This document shows positions 8,128 to 16,882 of a stretch of DNA of 46,983 bases, piece by piece. Under the pieces are notes generated by a model. It had not been told where the DNA came from. It searched no databases and saw nothing but the letters and a program-made list of their open reading frames with translations. Both the position numbers and the translations under genes were made by a program. Each line of letters begins with the position of its first letter. Position 1 is the first letter of the stretch. Source of the stretch: an uncultured Eubacteriales bacterium (lineage in GTDB: Bacteria > Bacillota > Clostridia > Peptostreptococcales > Anaerovoracaceae); contig OMXT01000098.1 of NCBI GenBank assembly GCA_900315125.1, forward strand, positions 1 through 46,983. The letters are read 5' to 3'.

Positions 8128-8823
8128 TTAGTGCGTAGCATAGAAGACCTTGCAGTAATTCGGAGATCCGAACGTTACGTGTCCGCCTCTCTGGAAGAAG
8201 AAGCAGTCGCCTGCGTTGCCTGTGTAGACCTTTCCTTCGTGCTCCACTGTCATGGTACCTTCAACTACATAATATATTTCCTGGATCTCCAGATCCCATG
8301 GGAACGAGCAGTTCTCAACGGTCATGAATCCGGCATTGACATCCGATCCATCGTCCGCGCCGATCAGTTCGTTGTAGTATACCTTGTTTGCCGGATTTCC
8401 GGTGTCCAGATACTCCCATTTTGCTGTATCGCTGTGAACAAGCTTTACGATGGAATCTCCTTCAGAGATATAGGGAACATCAGCTCCCGCGCTCTGGAGC
8501 AGGTCCCCGAGCTTACCTGTCTGGATCAGCGCTTTCAGCAGCTCATAAATCTTGTCGCCGCTCGCGTTGCCTGCCGGTGCTGCCGCTGCAGCCGGTGCAG
8601 GTGCCGGAGCTGGAGCCGGTGCCGGTGCTGCCGCAGGTGCCTCGCATTTAGCAGGCTCTGCGCAAACCGGTTCGGGCTGTCCTTCACGGATCTCGACTCC
8701 CTGCTCGCTGGCAGCGTCTCTGGCTGACGGAGTGATCAGTGTGTCGTCAGGATCGACGTACAGCACTTTCTGACCCTGCTTTACCAGTGCGTCGATATCG
8801 CGTGAGCAGATCAGCTTTTTCAT
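8128..8823 (-). CDS. eutQ: EutQ-like cupin protein
   Basis: The N-terminus (MKKLICSRDIDALVKQG...LITPSARDAASEQGVEI) matches EutQ. The last 110 residues are an RmlC-type cupin with EIYYVVEGTMTVEHEGK and GDCFFFQRGGHVTFGSP. EutQ has been reported to have acetate kinase activity in Salmonella, which would fit making ATP from the acetyl phosphate produced by PduL. Between the two parts is an Ala-Pro repeat followed by a helix (GDKIYELLKALIQTG) that resembles an encapsulation peptide. Starts at ATG after AAAGGGTG. No separate acetate kinase is seen in the window. Confidence 0.88.
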   Translation of the reverse strand: MKKLICSRDIDALVKQGQKVLYVDPDDTLITPSARDAASEQGVEIREGQPEPVCAEPAKCEAPAAAPAPAPAPAPAPAAAAAPAGNASGDKIYELLKALIQTGKLGDLLQSAGADVPYISEGDSIVKLVHSDTAKWEYLDTGNPANKVYYNELIGADDGSDVNAGFMTVENCSFPWDLEIQEIYYVVEGTMTVEHEGKVYTGNAGDCFFFQRGGHVTFGSPNYCKVFYATH

Positions 8824-8900
8824 TTCTTCACACCCTTTCGTTAACTTCTTGTATTACCTGATAGACTAAGCTATTTTTTGAACAAAGTCCTGTTCTGCTG

Positions 8901-9452
8901 TTACATCAGAGAAGGTACCAGCAGACGTGACGGCGAAGGAATTACCTCAGAGTTGACCAGAAGGCCTTTCTCTCTGGCGATCGCCTCACCGGCATCCGTT
9001 CCGGATCTGACTGCTGCTACATCACCGGTATAAGTGAAGTATGCTTTGCCGCCCAGTCCGTTTCCGAGTCTCAGCTCTATGGACTCAAGCTCTGCAGCCT
9101 TTAAGATAGCATCCGCGCAGATGATCATCGTAGCCAGTGAGAAGGATTCCATGATTCCCAGTGCTCTGATGCCGTTGGATGGCATCGTCGCGCCGGTGAT
9201 CGCGGGGAATACACCTTTATCCACATTAGGAATGACAATGGAGTCTACATAGTATTCTCCGGCTGTCTTCTCGCCGATTCCTACGGATGACTGTACAGCT
9301 GCTACATCTCCGTACACAATAGCGATGTACTTTCCGGGGCAGGTTGTGGTTGCTGTGGCGATCTCAACCTCTGATATCTTTACCATCTGATCGGCCGCGT
9401 ATATGCCCCTCGCTATACTGTTAAATTCGACCATTCCGATTGCTGTCTGCAT
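8901..9452 (-). CDS. pduT: BMC-T tandem-domain shell protein, PduT type
   Basis: Two BMC domains in one chain (AIGMVEFNSIARG... and ALGIMESFSLATM...), forming pseudohexameric trimers. TTTCPGKY places a cysteine at residue 38, the position that binds a central [4Fe-4S] cluster in PduT. The family role is passing electrons through the shell, in partnership with PduS, whose gene lies one base upstream here. A strong ribosome site AAGGAGGAGCTGAT precedes the ATG. Confidence 0.92.
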   Translation of the reverse strand: MQTAIGMVEFNSIARGIYAADQMVKISEVEIATATTTCPGKYIAIVYGDVAAVQSSVGIGEKTAGEYYVDSIVIPNVDKGVFPAITGATMPSNGIRALGIMESFSLATMIICADAILKAAELESIELRLGNGLGGKAYFTYTGDVAAVRSGTDAGEAIAREKGLLVNSEVIPSPSRLLVPSLM

Positions 9453-9453
9453 A

Positions 9454-10785
9454 TCAGCTCCTCCTTATCTCGATATAATCGCCTGTGACCTCAGATACTG
9501 TTCCTGTAATGCTTGTATGCATCGCTGTTCCAAGAGCTCCATCAGGGATCTTAGCGATCATCTGTCCTGCCTGGACGGCCTGACCGACGGTGACTATCGG
9601 CTGAGCAGGCGCGCCTACGTGCATTCTCATCACGATGCGGATCACCTCCGGATTAACCAGCGGTTCTTCCGTCAGGGGAGCAGGCTGATCATAGTCCTTC
9701 AGTCCCAGACGGGCGATCAGCCTCTTGCTCGGAACCAGCCTGTAAGATCTTGCTGCTCTCGGCTCAAACTCAGTCTTGGTCGGAGTATACTTGATTTTCT
9801 CTGCACCCAGCTTATTCTTGTAATACAGATTGGCCATTCTCGGATGAAGACCTGCAGGGCATGCGAACAGTTCGCACATGTTGCACTGGCAGCAGAGCTG
9901 CGCAGCTTTCATCCCTTCCATGTCTTCTATTCCGTAGTTCATGATCCGCATGGTCTTATGAGGCTGGATGTTATGTCCCAGAAGATATCTCGGGCACATA
10001 TCGGTGCACATACGGCACTGCTCACATGTCGCCTTGTTGACTCTGCGGGCCTGTTCCATCGTAACAGATTTCCTCTGAACCAGGCCGTGATTCTTTTTCA
10101 GGATAATGAATCCCTTGTTTTTCTTTGTTATAAATCCATTGATATCCGCCAGCATCGGTCCCATCATCGGACCGCCGTCAATAATGGAGTAATCCCGGAA
10201 ATCTTCGATCCCGCTGAGCTTCAGCACATCGAGGATCGGTGATCCAACAGGTACTTTTACAGTGATCCTGTTAGGAATATCTCCTGCCAGCGTTATGTAC
10301 TTCTCAGTTACCGGAATTCCCTGCATGGCTTTGTAAATATTCAGAGTGGTCTCTGAATTGATGACTACGCAGCCAACGGCGATAGGAATCGCTGTCTCCG
10401 GGACAACTCTTCCTGTAAGCTGATATACAAGCACCTGCTCATCTCCCGCGGGATATACATCCGGCAGGATGCCGATCTCTATGACTCCATCCATACCGAG
10501 AGCGGAAATTCTCTGCCTCAGATGGTCTATCACATCGGCGTGCTTGCCCTTGATGCCAATGATCGCCTTCTCAGCCTGTACCTGCTGCTTCGCTGCGGCA
10601 AAGCCCTGGAGTATCTCATCGCTGTACTTTACCATCAGCTGCTGGTCTACCCGCAGCAGCGGTTCACACTCCGCGGCGTTCATCAGCAGATATTCAGCCT
10701 TGGTGTTCAGCTTGGCATGGGTTGGGAAACCCGCTCCGCCAGCGCCTATGATTCCGGCCTCTTTTATCTGTTCGAGAAGATTCAT
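9454..10785 (-). CDS. pduS: PduS/RnfC-like flavin and Fe-S electron-transfer protein
   Basis: RnfC/Nqo1-like protein with an FMN/NADH-binding loop GAGGAGFPTHAKL (14-26), GGPMMG (204-209), and two [4Fe-4S] motifs (C254-x2-C257-x2-C260-x3-C264; and CCQCNMCELFACP at 298-310). The C-terminal end has a barrel-sandwich-type stretch. In Pdu compartments PduS is a flavoprotein reductase that partners PduT. Choline cleavage needs no B12, so here its likely job is to move electrons from NADH made by the aldehyde dehydrogenase. GAGGGGG precedes the ATG. Confidence 0.92.
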   Translation of the reverse strand: MNLLEQIKEAGIIGAGGAGFPTHAKLNTKAEYLLMNAAECEPLLRVDQQLMVKYSDEILQGFAAAKQQVQAEKAIIGIKGKHADVIDHLRQRISALGMDGVIEIGILPDVYPAGDEQVLVYQLTGRVVPETAIPIAVGCVVINSETTLNIYKAMQGIPVTEKYITLAGDIPNRITVKVPVGSPILDVLKLSGIEDFRDYSIIDGGPMMGPMLADINGFITKKNKGFIILKKNHGLVQRKSVTMEQARRVNKATCEQCRMCTDMCPRYLLGHNIQPHKTMRIMNYGIEDMEGMKAAQLCCQCNMCELFACPAGLHPRMANLYYKNKLGAEKIKYTPTKTEFEPRAARSYRLVPSKRLIARLGLKDYDQPAPLTEEPLVNPEVIRIVMRMHVGAPAQPIVTVGQAVQAGQMIAKIPDGALGTAMHTSITGTVSEVTGDYIEIRRS

Positions 10786-10800
10786 TCTTTCGCCCCCTCG

Positions 10801-11067
10801 TCAATTGATTTCACAGTCTTCATCGATAATGCCCACCACTACGGCATCCACCGGGATATCATCACTGCCAAGCATACGCCTTGCCGAGGATCCCATGGTG
10901 ATCACAACCCGGTCGCCGATGCCGCCGCTGATGTTGTCGACGACGATGATCCGTTTACCTTCATCGATTCCGCCGCCGATGATCTCAGCCTGCATCAGTT
11001 TGTAACCGTTCAGCGATTCCGCTTTCCGTGTGGCCCAGATATTACCTACAATTTTCGCTGTTAACAT
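10801..11067 (-). CDS. eutN: EutN/CcmL BMC-P vertex protein
   Basis: Pentameric vertex protein of 88 residues that closes the corners of the shell. It opens MLTAKIVGNIWATRKAESL and contains GGGIDEGKRIIVVDNISGGIGDRVVIT and the ending AVVVGIIDE, all typical. It overlaps the upstream GrpU-like gene by 7 bases. It is the only vertex protein in the window. Confidence 0.95.
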   Translation of the reverse strand: MLTAKIVGNIWATRKAESLNGYKLMQAEIIGGGIDEGKRIIVVDNISGGIGDRVVITMGSSARRMLGSDDIPVDAVVVGIIDEDCEIN

Positions 11068-11366
11068 TTATATTTTCCTTGTTCTGCCTCAAGTTTGATC
11101 TGTTTCAGCGCATCTTCCACAGCAGCGGTATCTCCGAAAATTGCCAGCAGGATCATATTCTGCGGGCAGCTTCCCCGGATATCCTCTACGGTGACGCCCA
11201 CGGCCTTCTCGGCAATATCTGCCGCGACGACCATCTCGATCATCTTGCCCTGAACCAGTCCGACGGCGTCAGTATTCTCAGGAACGACCGACTTGAGCGA
11301 TCCCTTCCTGCGCATGAGGATATCTATCGTACCCTGTGAAGGTGATTTAATAATTCTGATATCCAT
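11061..11366 (-). CDS. GrpU-like permuted BMC shell protein, possible Fe-S pore
   Basis: Small BMC-fold protein of 101 residues. VVAADIAEKAVGVTVEDI and LAIFGDTAAVEDAL are the helix and strand elements of a BMC domain in permuted order. GSCPQN puts Cys67 where a loop could face the pore. The GrpU family of glycyl-radical compartments has a similar permuted fold and binds an Fe-S cluster at the pore, so I infer the same here; the match is from motif memory only. GGAGGCTGAAG precedes the start, and the stop overlaps eutN. Confidence 0.72.
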   Translation of the reverse strand: MDIRIIKSPSQGTIDILMRRKGSLKSVVPENTDAVGLVQGKMIEMVVAADIAEKAVGVTVEDIRGSCPQNMILLAIFGDTAAVEDALKQIKLEAEQGKYKC

Positions 11367-11381
11367 ACTTCAGCCTCCGGA

Positions 11382-12224
11382 TCAAACCTCTTCTGATTTA
11401 CAACTCATGGCTATGCCAAGCGGTGTAACGAACAGCGGATTTTTCGGCTTGTGCGTCGGGATCCCGGTTCTCTTTTCTATGATATCCTCGATCCCGGTAA
11501 AGCAGCACGTACCGCCGACCAGTGCAATCTCATCGACCTGGAAATTTGCTACATGCTCATTAATGATCGATGCGACTTTTTCTATTACAGGCTTGACTAC
11601 AGGAAGCAGTTCTTTATGGTTCTTGCTGTCGCGCTTGAACTCTTCCGCTTCCTGGAAAGACTCACGGTATGCACCCGCAATGACGAGTGAGAAATGGGTC
11701 CCTCCTGTAGGCTCATCTGCAATATACTCAACTTCTCCGTCCTTCAGAATAGAAATGCCTGTCGTTCCGCCGCCGATATCGACAACAGCGCCGTTTTTCA
11801 TCTGGAGAATCTGATTGGCAGCGTTCGCCTCGTCCAGCATATTGGTTACTTCAAATCCGGCTCCCTGAATCACGTTCTTTACCGCTCCGCCATCCAGCGT
11901 ATCCGTTCCCGGCGGGATGGCTCCGGCTGCGTACAGCAGCTCAGTTCCCAGATCTTCTTCTACCTTCTGCTTTAACTTTTTGACGATCTGCACGGCACCG
12001 ATATAATCAACGACCATTCCGTCTTTTACAACGTCAGCCCACTGATAGGCGCCGGCTACCGGCCTCTTATTCTCATCCAGAACTGCTACGACTACACACG
12101 CTGTTCCAAGGTCGACTCCGGTATAGTATACGGAAGACTTGGAGCGGATCGGATGTTTTATTACTTCTTCGAAGTCTGAAACCATCTGTTCACAGTAGTC
12201 AAATGTTAGCCGTTCCTCAGACAT
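11382..12224 (-). CDS. eutJ: EutJ, actin/Hsp70-fold ATPase
   Basis: 280-residue ATPase of the EutJ family, thought to act as a chaperone for compartment enzymes. The phosphate-1 motif YTGVDLGTACVVV and phosphate-2 motif VVDIGGGTTGIS are intact, as is the adenosine motif region LVGGTCCFTG. AGGAGG precedes the ATG. The 5' end overlaps the upstream EutT-like gene by 19 bases, indicating tight coupling. Confidence 0.94.
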   Translation of the reverse strand: MSEERLTFDYCEQMVSDFEEVIKHPIRSKSSVYYTGVDLGTACVVVAVLDENKRPVAGAYQWADVVKDGMVVDYIGAVQIVKKLKQKVEEDLGTELLYAAGAIPPGTDTLDGGAVKNVIQGAGFEVTNMLDEANAANQILQMKNGAVVDIGGGTTGISILKDGEVEYIADEPTGGTHFSLVIAGAYRESFQEAEEFKRDSKNHKELLPVVKPVIEKVASIINEHVANFQVDEIALVGGTCCFTGIEDIIEKRTGIPTHKPKNPLFVTPLGIAMSCKSEEV

Positions 12225-12943
12225 TCTTTTCCTCCTACCGCTGTACAGATCAGCTGAGACAATCCATTGACGATCTGATAAAGAGCGTCCGCCACATTCT
12301 GCTTCTGGGCGTCTTCCGCAAGGTACTCTGCAGTATCATATGCCAGCTCCTCAAGCTCGCTTCTCAGCTTGCCGAGCGTGAATATCACGTGCCGGTTTGC
12401 CATCTGCATATAGAAGTCGGAAATCGCAAAACAGTCGCCGAGGCACTGAGAATGATTCTCGCTGCTAATGCCGGAGCATGCCTTGCAGTAAAGCTCCGGT
12501 ATCGCGCTGCCCTCCTTGGCTGCGGCTCCTATCAGTTCCAGCTGTCTGTACATATTCGTCATCTGCTGCAGCAGACATATGTCATGATCGGAAACCTGAT
12601 CCATGGCCAGAAGAAAGTCCATCTCTATGGTCCTGAGCACGAGGGAGAATTTCTCTTTTCCTCCTCCTCGCGCCGGACTGTGACTTCCTCTGATCACAGT
12701 GACGAAAGGCGTTTCCTCCTTCGGCGGTGCCTCTGGAGCAGCCTCTTCAGCCGCCGGCGCAGGCTCCTCTTTCGGAGGAACCGGTTCCGGTTTGGGTTTG
12801 TCCATGTCATAAAGATCGATCCCCCGGTCAAGGAGGAACTGTCTCCCGCCTGGAGTCAGCCTCGATCCGTCTGGCAGCTCATAAGTTGTAAAGGGTTTCT
12901 GCTTATACAGATCTCTGAGATTCTGTTCTGTAATGAATTTCAT
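12206..12943 (-). CDS. EutT-like protein (cobalamin adenosyltransferase homologue, probably not adenosylating)
   Basis: The first 50 residues (MKFITEQNLRDLY...LPDGSRLTPGGRQFL) match the N-terminus of EutT. A Pro/Glu/Ala-rich linker follows (about 50-80), then a helical domain that fits the EutT/PduO-like four-helix fold. The CCxxC metal site known from EutT is not present; only spaced cysteines (YCKAC, CLGDC) are seen. Choline cleavage by CutC needs no B12, so a structural or assembly role is more likely. The function is inferred. It starts the second half of the operon after a 247-base gap. Confidence 0.75.
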   Translation of the reverse strand: MKFITEQNLRDLYKQKPFTTYELPDGSRLTPGGRQFLLDRGIDLYDMDKPKPEPVPPKEEPAPAAEEAAPEAPPKEETPFVTVIRGSHSPARGGGKEKFSLVLRTIEMDFLLAMDQVSDHDICLLQQMTNMYRQLELIGAAAKEGSAIPELYCKACSGISSENHSQCLGDCFAISDFYMQMANRHVIFTLGKLRSELEELAYDTAEYLAEDAQKQNVADALYQIVNGLSQLICTAVGGKECLRNG

Positions 12944-12990
12944 AAACCCTTACCTTTCCTCTAACTTACTGTACTGTCCCTTCTGTCTCT

Positions 12991-13024
12991 ATTATATCAT
13001 GTTCTGATGTTTCGATACAGTTCA
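12991..13024 (-). promoter_or_regulatory. Possible internal promoter before the eutT-like gene
   Basis: A perfect TATAAT (12991-12996 on the minus strand) lies about 50 bases before the EutT-like start, but there is no recognisable -35 box at 17-20 bases. A partial dyad (TGTTCTG at 13000-13006 and CAGTTCA at 13018-13024, 5 of 7 paired) sits where an activator could bind. This could drive the shell and electron-transfer genes separately from cutCD. Weak evidence. Confidence 0.35.
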
Positions 13025-13190
13025 GACAGCAATTTTGATTGATGATCATTATCTATGATCCGGCAGCGCTGCTGCAGTCCGGTTCATCCCGGGCTGATAA
13101 AGTTGAGATTCCCGTATGATGCCGAATGGCGTCATGCTCTCCGGAACTTCCCTCGCTGCGCAGCGTCTGTCTGGCCGATCCGGTCCTTCG

Positions 13191-14135
13191 CTAATGCTTC
13201 AGAACCTGAACCGGGAAATCATACTCCTTGATCCATCCCTCGATTCGGTCAAGATCCTCTGCGCTCAGGCTCGGATCTCCGTCGCCCAGCGGATAGTCCA
13301 TACCTAGCTGGACATATTTATTTACGCCCAGTTTATGGTACGGGAGAAGATCAATGCCCTCAAAGTTCTTAAGATCTTTATACGGCATCAGGAACTCAAT
13401 GACTGCCCGGATCTCTTCCTCGGAGTCATTGATTCCCTTCAGCATGGGCATTCTGACCTTTACATGGTTTCTGTGCTTGAGCAGTGTCTGCAGATTGTCC
13501 AGTATCGTCTCATTGCGCACGCCCGTGAGCTCATAATGCTTCTCCGGATCCATGTGCTTGATATCGAACAGGAACAGATCGACATACTCCGCAAATTTCA
13601 ATATGTTTTCCTTCTTGGTAAACCCGCAGGTCTCTATAGCAGTATGGAAGCCCTCGAGCTTGCACGCCTGCAGGAGATTCAGCGCTGCCTCCGGCTGAGA
13701 AGTAACTTCTCCTCCGCCGAGAGTAACACCGCCTCCGGACTGTTCATAGAACATCCGATCCTGCTCGATATAATCGAGCAGTTCAGACATGGGCGCCATC
13801 TCTCCTGTCACCTTCAGCGCACCGTAGAAGCATGCTTCCACACATTTCCCGCATCCGATACAGTCGTTCTCACGGTCGATCAGATGCTCGCCTTCTGAGG
13901 TGATCGTATGCAGGTGCTGGGGGCACACCTCTGTGCATGCCCCGCAGCCTACACAGGCCGTCGGTCTGAGCATGATCTGGTACTTTCTCTGGAGCCCTTC
14001 CGGGTTAGAGCACCACTTGCATCTCAGAGGGCAGCCCTTAAAGAATATCAGAGTTCTGACCCCGGGGCCGTCATACATATTATATTTCTGCTTGTTGAAT
14101 ATGAACGCTTTGCGTTCGAGCATCGTATCACTCAT
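13191..14135 (-). CDS. cutD: CutD, choline TMA-lyase activating enzyme (radical SAM)
   Basis: Radical SAM enzyme that generates the glycyl radical on CutC. The SAM-cluster motif Cx3Cx2C is at C35/C39/C42 (GCPLRCKWC), with two further ferredoxin-type clusters at C61-C71 and C92-C102, as in other GRE activases with extra clusters. GGGVTLGGGE and DIKHMD are family motifs. GGGGGGCTGGA precedes the ATG, and the gene lies 23 bases after cutC. Confidence 0.96.
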   Translation of the reverse strand: MSDTMLERKAFIFNKQKYNMYDGPGVRTLIFFKGCPLRCKWCSNPEGLQRKYQIMLRPTACVGCGACTEVCPQHLHTITSEGEHLIDRENDCIGCGKCVEACFYGALKVTGEMAPMSELLDYIEQDRMFYEQSGGGVTLGGGEVTSQPEAALNLLQACKLEGFHTAIETCGFTKKENILKFAEYVDLFLFDIKHMDPEKHYELTGVRNETILDNLQTLLKHRNHVKVRMPMLKGINDSEEEIRAVIEFLMPYKDLKNFEGIDLLPYHKLGVNKYVQLGMDYPLGDGDPSLSAEDLDRIEGWIKEYDFPVQVLKH

Positions 14136-14158
14136 TCCAGCCCCCCGTTAAGCTGCTC

Positions 14159-16774
14159 TTAGAACTGCGTCAGGTTCGTTCTGCTGATAATCTCATCCTG
14201 TACATCCTTGCACAGCTCGGTGAAGAACGCACTGTATCCTGCTACACGGACAACCAGGTCTTTGTACTCTTCCGGATGCTTCTGCGCTTCGATCAGAGTC
14301 TTGTTGTCGACATAGTTGAACTGCATCTCGCCGTTACCGTATAGGCAGGCTGTTCTCAGCAGTGTGATCAGTCCCTGCTCGCCCTGCGGTGTATCCAGCA
14401 GTCCGGATACCAGCTTGAAGTTATGAACAAGACCGATGTTCATGTTATCGTTAGCCATCTTGGATACAGACTTGATGATTGCCGTCGGTCCGTTATGGTC
14501 AGCGCCCTGTGTCGGGGAAATACCATCGGACAGAGGTACCCATGCCTTACGTCCGCCAGCGGAAGCTCCGGTCATCATACCAAACGGTGTGTTGTTGGAG
14601 ATGGACAGTGTACCCATACTCATGTGTGAATACAGAGTCTTGATCTTCCTGTGCTCAACCTCTGTGAAGTTGATCAGGTCGGTAGCAATGAGGTCAGCGT
14701 AGTCATCATCATTACCATACTTAGGAGCATTCAGGCAATCCTGTCTTACCTGCTCGTATCCTTCGAAGTCTGCAACAAGTGCTGTGTTCAGCTGATCCAG
14801 CGTGTACTTGTGATCGTCGAATACCAGCTTCTTGATCGCTGCCATAGCGTCAGTGTATGTAGCAAGTCCGGACCATACAACGCCAGGACCATAGTTGTAC
14901 ATCGCGCCGCCCTGGTCAACGGTCTTACCGCTTTCCATGCAGCCCTCGAACATGATGGACATCAGCGGCTTCGGTACCAGCTCAGTATTTACTCTCTGAG
15001 CGATGACAGTACCAACGCCGGTCCACTTGGTTACGTACTTGATCATTTCCTTAACGGCATGATCGAATTCTTCATATGTCTTATACTGGCAGAGGTCGCC
15101 GAAGTCCGGGCAGACCTGCTTGCCGTACCAGAGAGGAACACCGTGGTTCAGGACCAGCTCGATGCAGATCGGCCACTGCGTATATGCTACAGATGTCCAC
15201 TGATACAGACGTCCGGATTTCTGGGGCTCTACGCATCCCATCAGGCAGTAGTCTCTGGAATCCTCGATGCTGATTCCCTTGGCAAGCATCATCTTGATGT
15301 GGCAGTCGTCGAAGTGGCAGGCAGGGAATCCCATACCGGATCTTACAACGTCTACGATCTTCTTCATGTACTTCTGCGGTGACTTCTGGTTGATACGGCA
15401 TGCCAGTGAAGGCTGATATACCTTGGTATGTCTTACGGCATCCATCAGCAGGTATGTCAGTTCATTTGTAGCGTCTCTGCCGTCTCTTGTCAGTCCGCCG
15501 ACGCACATGTTGACGAAGGGCTGATAGCCTGCGAAGAACTCAGACTGTCCCGCTGCGGTGATCCACATCAGCTCGGACATCTTGATCAGCATGCAGGATG
15601 CCAGTTCAAATGCCTGATAGTTCGTCAGTGCTCCGGTCTTCAGATCGTTCATGTAGAACGGATACATATACTGGTCAACACGGCCGATGGACATTCCGGT
15701 CTGGTTCTCCTCGATGGGGAGCAGAGACTGGATCGTAAATACAGCCTGAATTGCCTCCCAGAAGTTCTCCGGCTTGTTCGCAGGAACTTTCTGGTTAACT
15801 TCAGAGATTCTCAGCAGTTCTTCCTTTCTCTGAGGATCTGTGCAGGATGCTGCCAGCTGTGCAGCGTAGTCAGACATGCGCTGAGCATATTCCATAACGC
15901 CCTGTGTCGTCTCAATCGCTGCTTTATAGAAGTTGATCTTGTCGATATCATCGGGGTTGGACCAGTCCAGCTCAGCCAGATGATCCTTGGCTTCCTGCTG
16001 AATGTCCTTCATGCCCTTCTTCATCAGGATAACATCATATCCCGGGTTGGAGTCGCCGCCGCCGGAAGTAGCGTGATAGGAGCAGTCGGATACGAATGAT
16101 TCGCCGGACAGTTCCCACATGCCTGCTTCTCTGTACTGGGTCTCGCATGCCTCATCCAGGGATTTCCCTTCCCAATAGGGGAAGATTACCTCTCTCAGGA
16201 TCTTCTTGTCTTCCTCTGCCAGATAGAACGGATCCTGAGGACGGGTGCTTACTGTGTCAATTTCATCTCTCAGCCATCTCCATGCGATATCCGGTGCGAA
16301 TGCTCCGGCACGGGGCGCTCCGCAGGGTGCGCCGACAATCAGCTCATCCGGCTGAATAACGAGGGGTGCGGTCTGGCAGTTCTTTCTGAACGCGGTAGCT
16401 CTCAGAAGGATCTTCGGCATTCCCGGGTTCTCTTTCATGACCTCTGTCAGAACGAGAGCACGGTGAAGTGTAATAGAAGGAACCTGCTTGAGGAACAGCT
16501 GCTTCAGTCTTGCAATTCTCGGGGTAGGACCAAGAGGAACGCCGTCCTCGTCTACCTGAGTCGTTGCCTGCTCAGACTTGGAGTAATATGGCATTTTGCC
16601 GTCATCTCCGATCGGCTGTGAAGCCGGTGTGGTCGCCGGTGTCGCGCTGCCGGCGGGAACGTTCTTTACTTCGCCGGATACGGACTCGAACATCTTCATC
16701 AGAGACTGTTTCTCCTGATCAGACATATTCTTCGTGGCTTCTGCAAGTTTGTTTGAAAATTCACGAATATCCAA
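14159..16774 (-). CDS. cutC: CutC, choline trimethylamine-lyase (glycyl radical enzyme)
   Basis: Cleaves choline to trimethylamine and acetaldehyde. The catalytic set known from Desulfovibrio CutC (Y208, D216, F395, C489, E491, T502, G821) appears here as Y233, D241, F420, C514, E516, T527 and G846: every residue at a constant +25 offset, which is strong support against other glycyl radical enzymes. The thiyl motif is MGCVEPQ; the radical loop is RVAGYSAFF. The start is a TTG at 16774, supported by GAGGT 7 bases upstream and by the N-terminal helix [16 protein letters not shown], which resembles that of known CutC. That helix plus the Ala/Pro/Thr linker (35-60) probably targets the enzyme to the shell. 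This is the short (about 850-residue) type, not the long Klebsiella type. Confidence 0.97.
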   Translation of the reverse strand: MDIREFSNKLAEATKNMSDQEKQSLMKMFESVSGEVKNVPAGSATPATTPASQPIGDDGKMPYYSKSEQATTQVDEDGVPLGPTPRIARLKQLFLKQVPSITLHRALVLTEVMKENPGMPKILLRATAFRKNCQTAPLVIQPDELIVGAPCGAPRAGAFAPDIAWRWLRDEIDTVSTRPQDPFYLAEEDKKILREVIFPYWEGKSLDEACETQYREAGMWELSGESFVSDCSYHATSGGGDSNPGYDVILMKKGMKDIQQEAKDHLAELDWSNPDDIDKINFYKAAIETTQGVMEYAQRMSDYAAQLAASCTDPQRKEELLRISEVNQKVPANKPENFWEAIQAVFTIQSLLPIEENQTGMSIGRVDQYMYPFYMNDLKTGALTNYQAFELASCMLIKMSELMWITAAGQSEFFAGYQPFVNMCVGGLTRDGRDATNELTYLLMDAVRHTKVYQPSLACRINQKSPQKYMKKIVDVVRSGMGFPACHFDDCHIKMMLAKGISIEDSRDYCLMGCVEPQKSGRLYQWTSVAYTQWPICIELVLNHGVPLWYGKQVCPDFGDLCQYKTYEEFDHAVKEMIKYVTKWTGVGTVIAQRVNTELVPKPLMSIMFEGCMESGKTVDQGGAMYNYGPGVVWSGLATYTDAMAAIKKLVFDDHKYTLDQLNTALVADFEGYEQVRQDCLNAPKYGNDDDYADLIATDLINFTEVEHRKIKTLYSHMSMGTLSISNNTPFGMMTGASAGGRKAWVPLSDGISPTQGADHNGPTAIIKSVSKMANDNMNIGLVHNFKLVSGLLDTPQGEQGLITLLRTACLYGNGEMQFNYVDNKTLIEAQKHPEEYKDLVVRVAGYSAFFTELCKDVQDEIISRTNLTQF

Positions 16775-16882
16775 AGTCTTACCTCACTTCCTGAATACTC
16801 TGCTATAACTTTCAACTACGTCTCATACATCCCGCATCTTCGCGTTTATATATGAGGCAGATTTATGTGCGCTAATTATTAA

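Noticed and set aside
9454-10785. RnfC subunit of a membrane Rnf complex
   Set aside because: No other rnf genes are present, and it lies next to pduT-type and eutN genes, so the PduS form is the better call.
12206-12943. Functional cobalamin adenosyltransferase implying a B12-dependent diol or ethanolamine pathway
   Set aside because: No B12-dependent lyase genes are present, and the adenosyltransferase metal motif is missing.
14159-16774. Glycyl radical enzyme as pyruvate formate-lyase or a diol dehydratase
   Set aside because: All seven CutC-specific positions align at a constant offset of 25, including the choline-binding Tyr, Asp and Phe and the CVEP thiyl motif.
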